Positions 6,170 through 7,033 of a stretch of DNA of 7,033 nt are shown here, piece after piece. Position 1 is the first letter of the stretch. The number at the start of each line of letters is the position of its first letter. Made by a program: the position numbers and the translations under genes. Source of the stretch: an uncultured Clostridia bacterium (GTDB taxonomy: Bacteria > Bacillota > Clostridia > Christensenellales > Borkfalkiaceae); the NCBI GenBank assembly GCA_946628865.1, contig CAMOXE010000117.1:1-7033 (forward strand). Reading direction: 5' to 3'. The notes under the pieces are model-generated. The model was not told the DNA's origin. It searched no databases and saw only the letters and a list, made by a program, of their open reading frames with translations.

Positions 6170-7033
6170 CTATCTCCTCATTTTTATCGTAAGCGCCGCT
6201 ATCATACCGGCGATCTCTTTTCGTTTTTCGGTGTCCGTTTCAGCCTTGTAAAGTTCGTTTAAAGCCTGAAGTTCGACGGTTAGTTTGTCGCTGTTTAAAA
6301 GCGCCACGCAGTCGCTGTAATACTTCTTCTCGGCGGCGCTGCCGAACACGTTATCCCCCGCCGAAAGCACCGCGTTGTACTCGGTAAGGTCCTCGCCCGC
6401 TATCATCTCGGATATCGTCGCGGGGAAAATCGGCTTGTCCTCTTCTTTAAGTCTCGCTATCGCCTCCGCTATCTTCTCGCGGCTCGGCGACGAATAATCC
6501 ACCGAATACACGTCGAAGTCTTTAGCGTAACTCTTGCCGAATATGCTCGCGCACAGCACGAATCTCTCCGCGTTTGCCGCGTTGCCGTCCGAATTCTTTT
6601 GAGTTTGGATTACCGGCTCTACGGGGGGCGCTCCGCCGTTCTGTCTTTCCGCGTCTCGCTTTAGCGATTCGTAAGTCGTTCCCGTCTCTTGCCCTATCTT
6701 TCGCAATAGTTCCTCGCGCTCGCTTTCCAAGTCGCACTCGGATATAACTTTTATGCACTCGGTTATATACTTCCGCTTTTCGGATACGTCGCTTAAATCG
6801 TAGTTCTTCTTTAAATTTATCAGTTTAAAGTCCACGAGAGGAACGCTTTCGCTAAGCAGCGCCGCGTAAGCCTCCGCTCCGCGTTTTTTTATGACGTCGT
6901 CCGGGTCAAGCCCGTCCGGAAGTATTACGATTTTAACGTTCAAGCCCTCGTTTTTAAGAATCTCAAGTCCGCGTATAGTCGCTTTTTGCCCCGCTCCGTC
7001 GCCGTCGTAACTTATTATCACGGTGTCCGTATA
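6170..7033 (-). CDS. dnaG: DNA primase DnaG, C-terminal part (N-terminus beyond window)
   Basis: 287 residues are visible and the frame stays open through the right edge; the GTG at 7021 is an internal valine codon, not a start. The zinc-binding and most of the RNA polymerase domain are missing. What remains begins in the TOPRIM fold. Y9-D10-G-D12-G-A-G carries the two metal-binding aspartates (equivalent to the D-G-D of E. coli DnaG), and L38-P-D-G-L-D-P-D-D45 is the conserved follow-on motif. After about residue 135 comes a low-complexity linker (G-G-A-P-P), then a divergent helical C-terminal domain that in this family binds the replicative helicase DnaB/DnaC. DnaG makes the RNA primers for lagging-strand synthesis. 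It is the first visible gene of the leftward operon; any operon promoter lies outside the window. Confidence 0.96.
   Translation of the reverse strand, partial: YTDTVIISYDGDGAGQKATIRGLEILKNEGLNVKIVILPDGLDPDDVIKKRGAEAYAALLSESVPLVDFKLINLKKNYDLSDVSEKRKYITECIKVISECDLESEREELLRKIGQETGTTYESLKRDAERQNGGAPPVEPVIQTQKNSDGNAANAERFVLCASIFGKSYAKDFDVYSVDYSSPSREKIAEAIARLKEEDKPIFPATISEMIAGEDLTEYNAVLSAGDNVFGSAAEKKYYSDCVALLNSDKLTVELQALNELYKAETDTEKRKEIAGMIAALTIKMRR

Noticed and set aside
7019..7021. GTG as a possible start of a separate TOPRIM protein
   Set aside because: The frame continues to the window edge, and the following sequence is the interior of the DnaG TOPRIM domain, next to rpoD as expected.

Overview
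The window looks like a chromosomal segment from a member of the Bacillota, most likely an uncultured gut-type Clostridia. The main reason is the order on the minus strand: dnaG, rpoD (sigA), trmK, a NIF3-family gene and a C4 zinc-ribbon coiled-coil gene. This is the macromolecular-synthesis neighbourhood known from Firmicutes. A BspA-type leucine-rich-repeat protein with a collagen-like region also fits a host-associated anaerobe. The assignment is an inference from gene order and protein style; there is no rRNA in the window to confirm it.

Layout. Positions 3-1094 (+ strand) hold the 3' part of a surface-type gene whose start lies left of the window. It has a Gly-X-Y collagen-like region built from three identical 45-bp repeats, then a short linker domain, six 23-residue BspA-type leucine-rich repeats and an unassigned C-terminal domain. 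A strong GC hairpin at 1111-1130 separates it from the converging minus-strand genes and probably terminates both transcripts. Everything from 1175 to 7033 is read leftwards: dnaG (cut by the right edge) > rpoD > trmK > NIF3-like > zinc ribbon > an MFS transporter.

How the genes work together. From dnaG to the zinc-ribbon gene the spacing is 15 nt, 1 nt, a 26-nt overlap and 16 nt. These five genes are therefore almost certainly one transcription unit joining replication priming, housekeeping transcription and tRNA modification to two conserved accessory genes. The MFS gene follows after 39 nt with its own strong Shine-Dalgarno sequence. A 9-bp inverted repeat lies around the preceding stop codon. 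The transporter could be a read-through member of the operon, but nothing suggests a functional link to it.

The core genes look intact and conventional. The parts worth a second look are the collagen/LRR protein, whose DNA composition changes sharply along its length, and a roughly 148-residue tyrosine-rich insertion in the predicted external loop between membrane segments 3 and 4 of the transporter. I saw no CRISPR array, tRNA, rRNA, insertion sequence, phage gene or defence system. I do not find clear evidence of a wholly new multi-gene system here. No gene-free stretch exceeds 80 nt.
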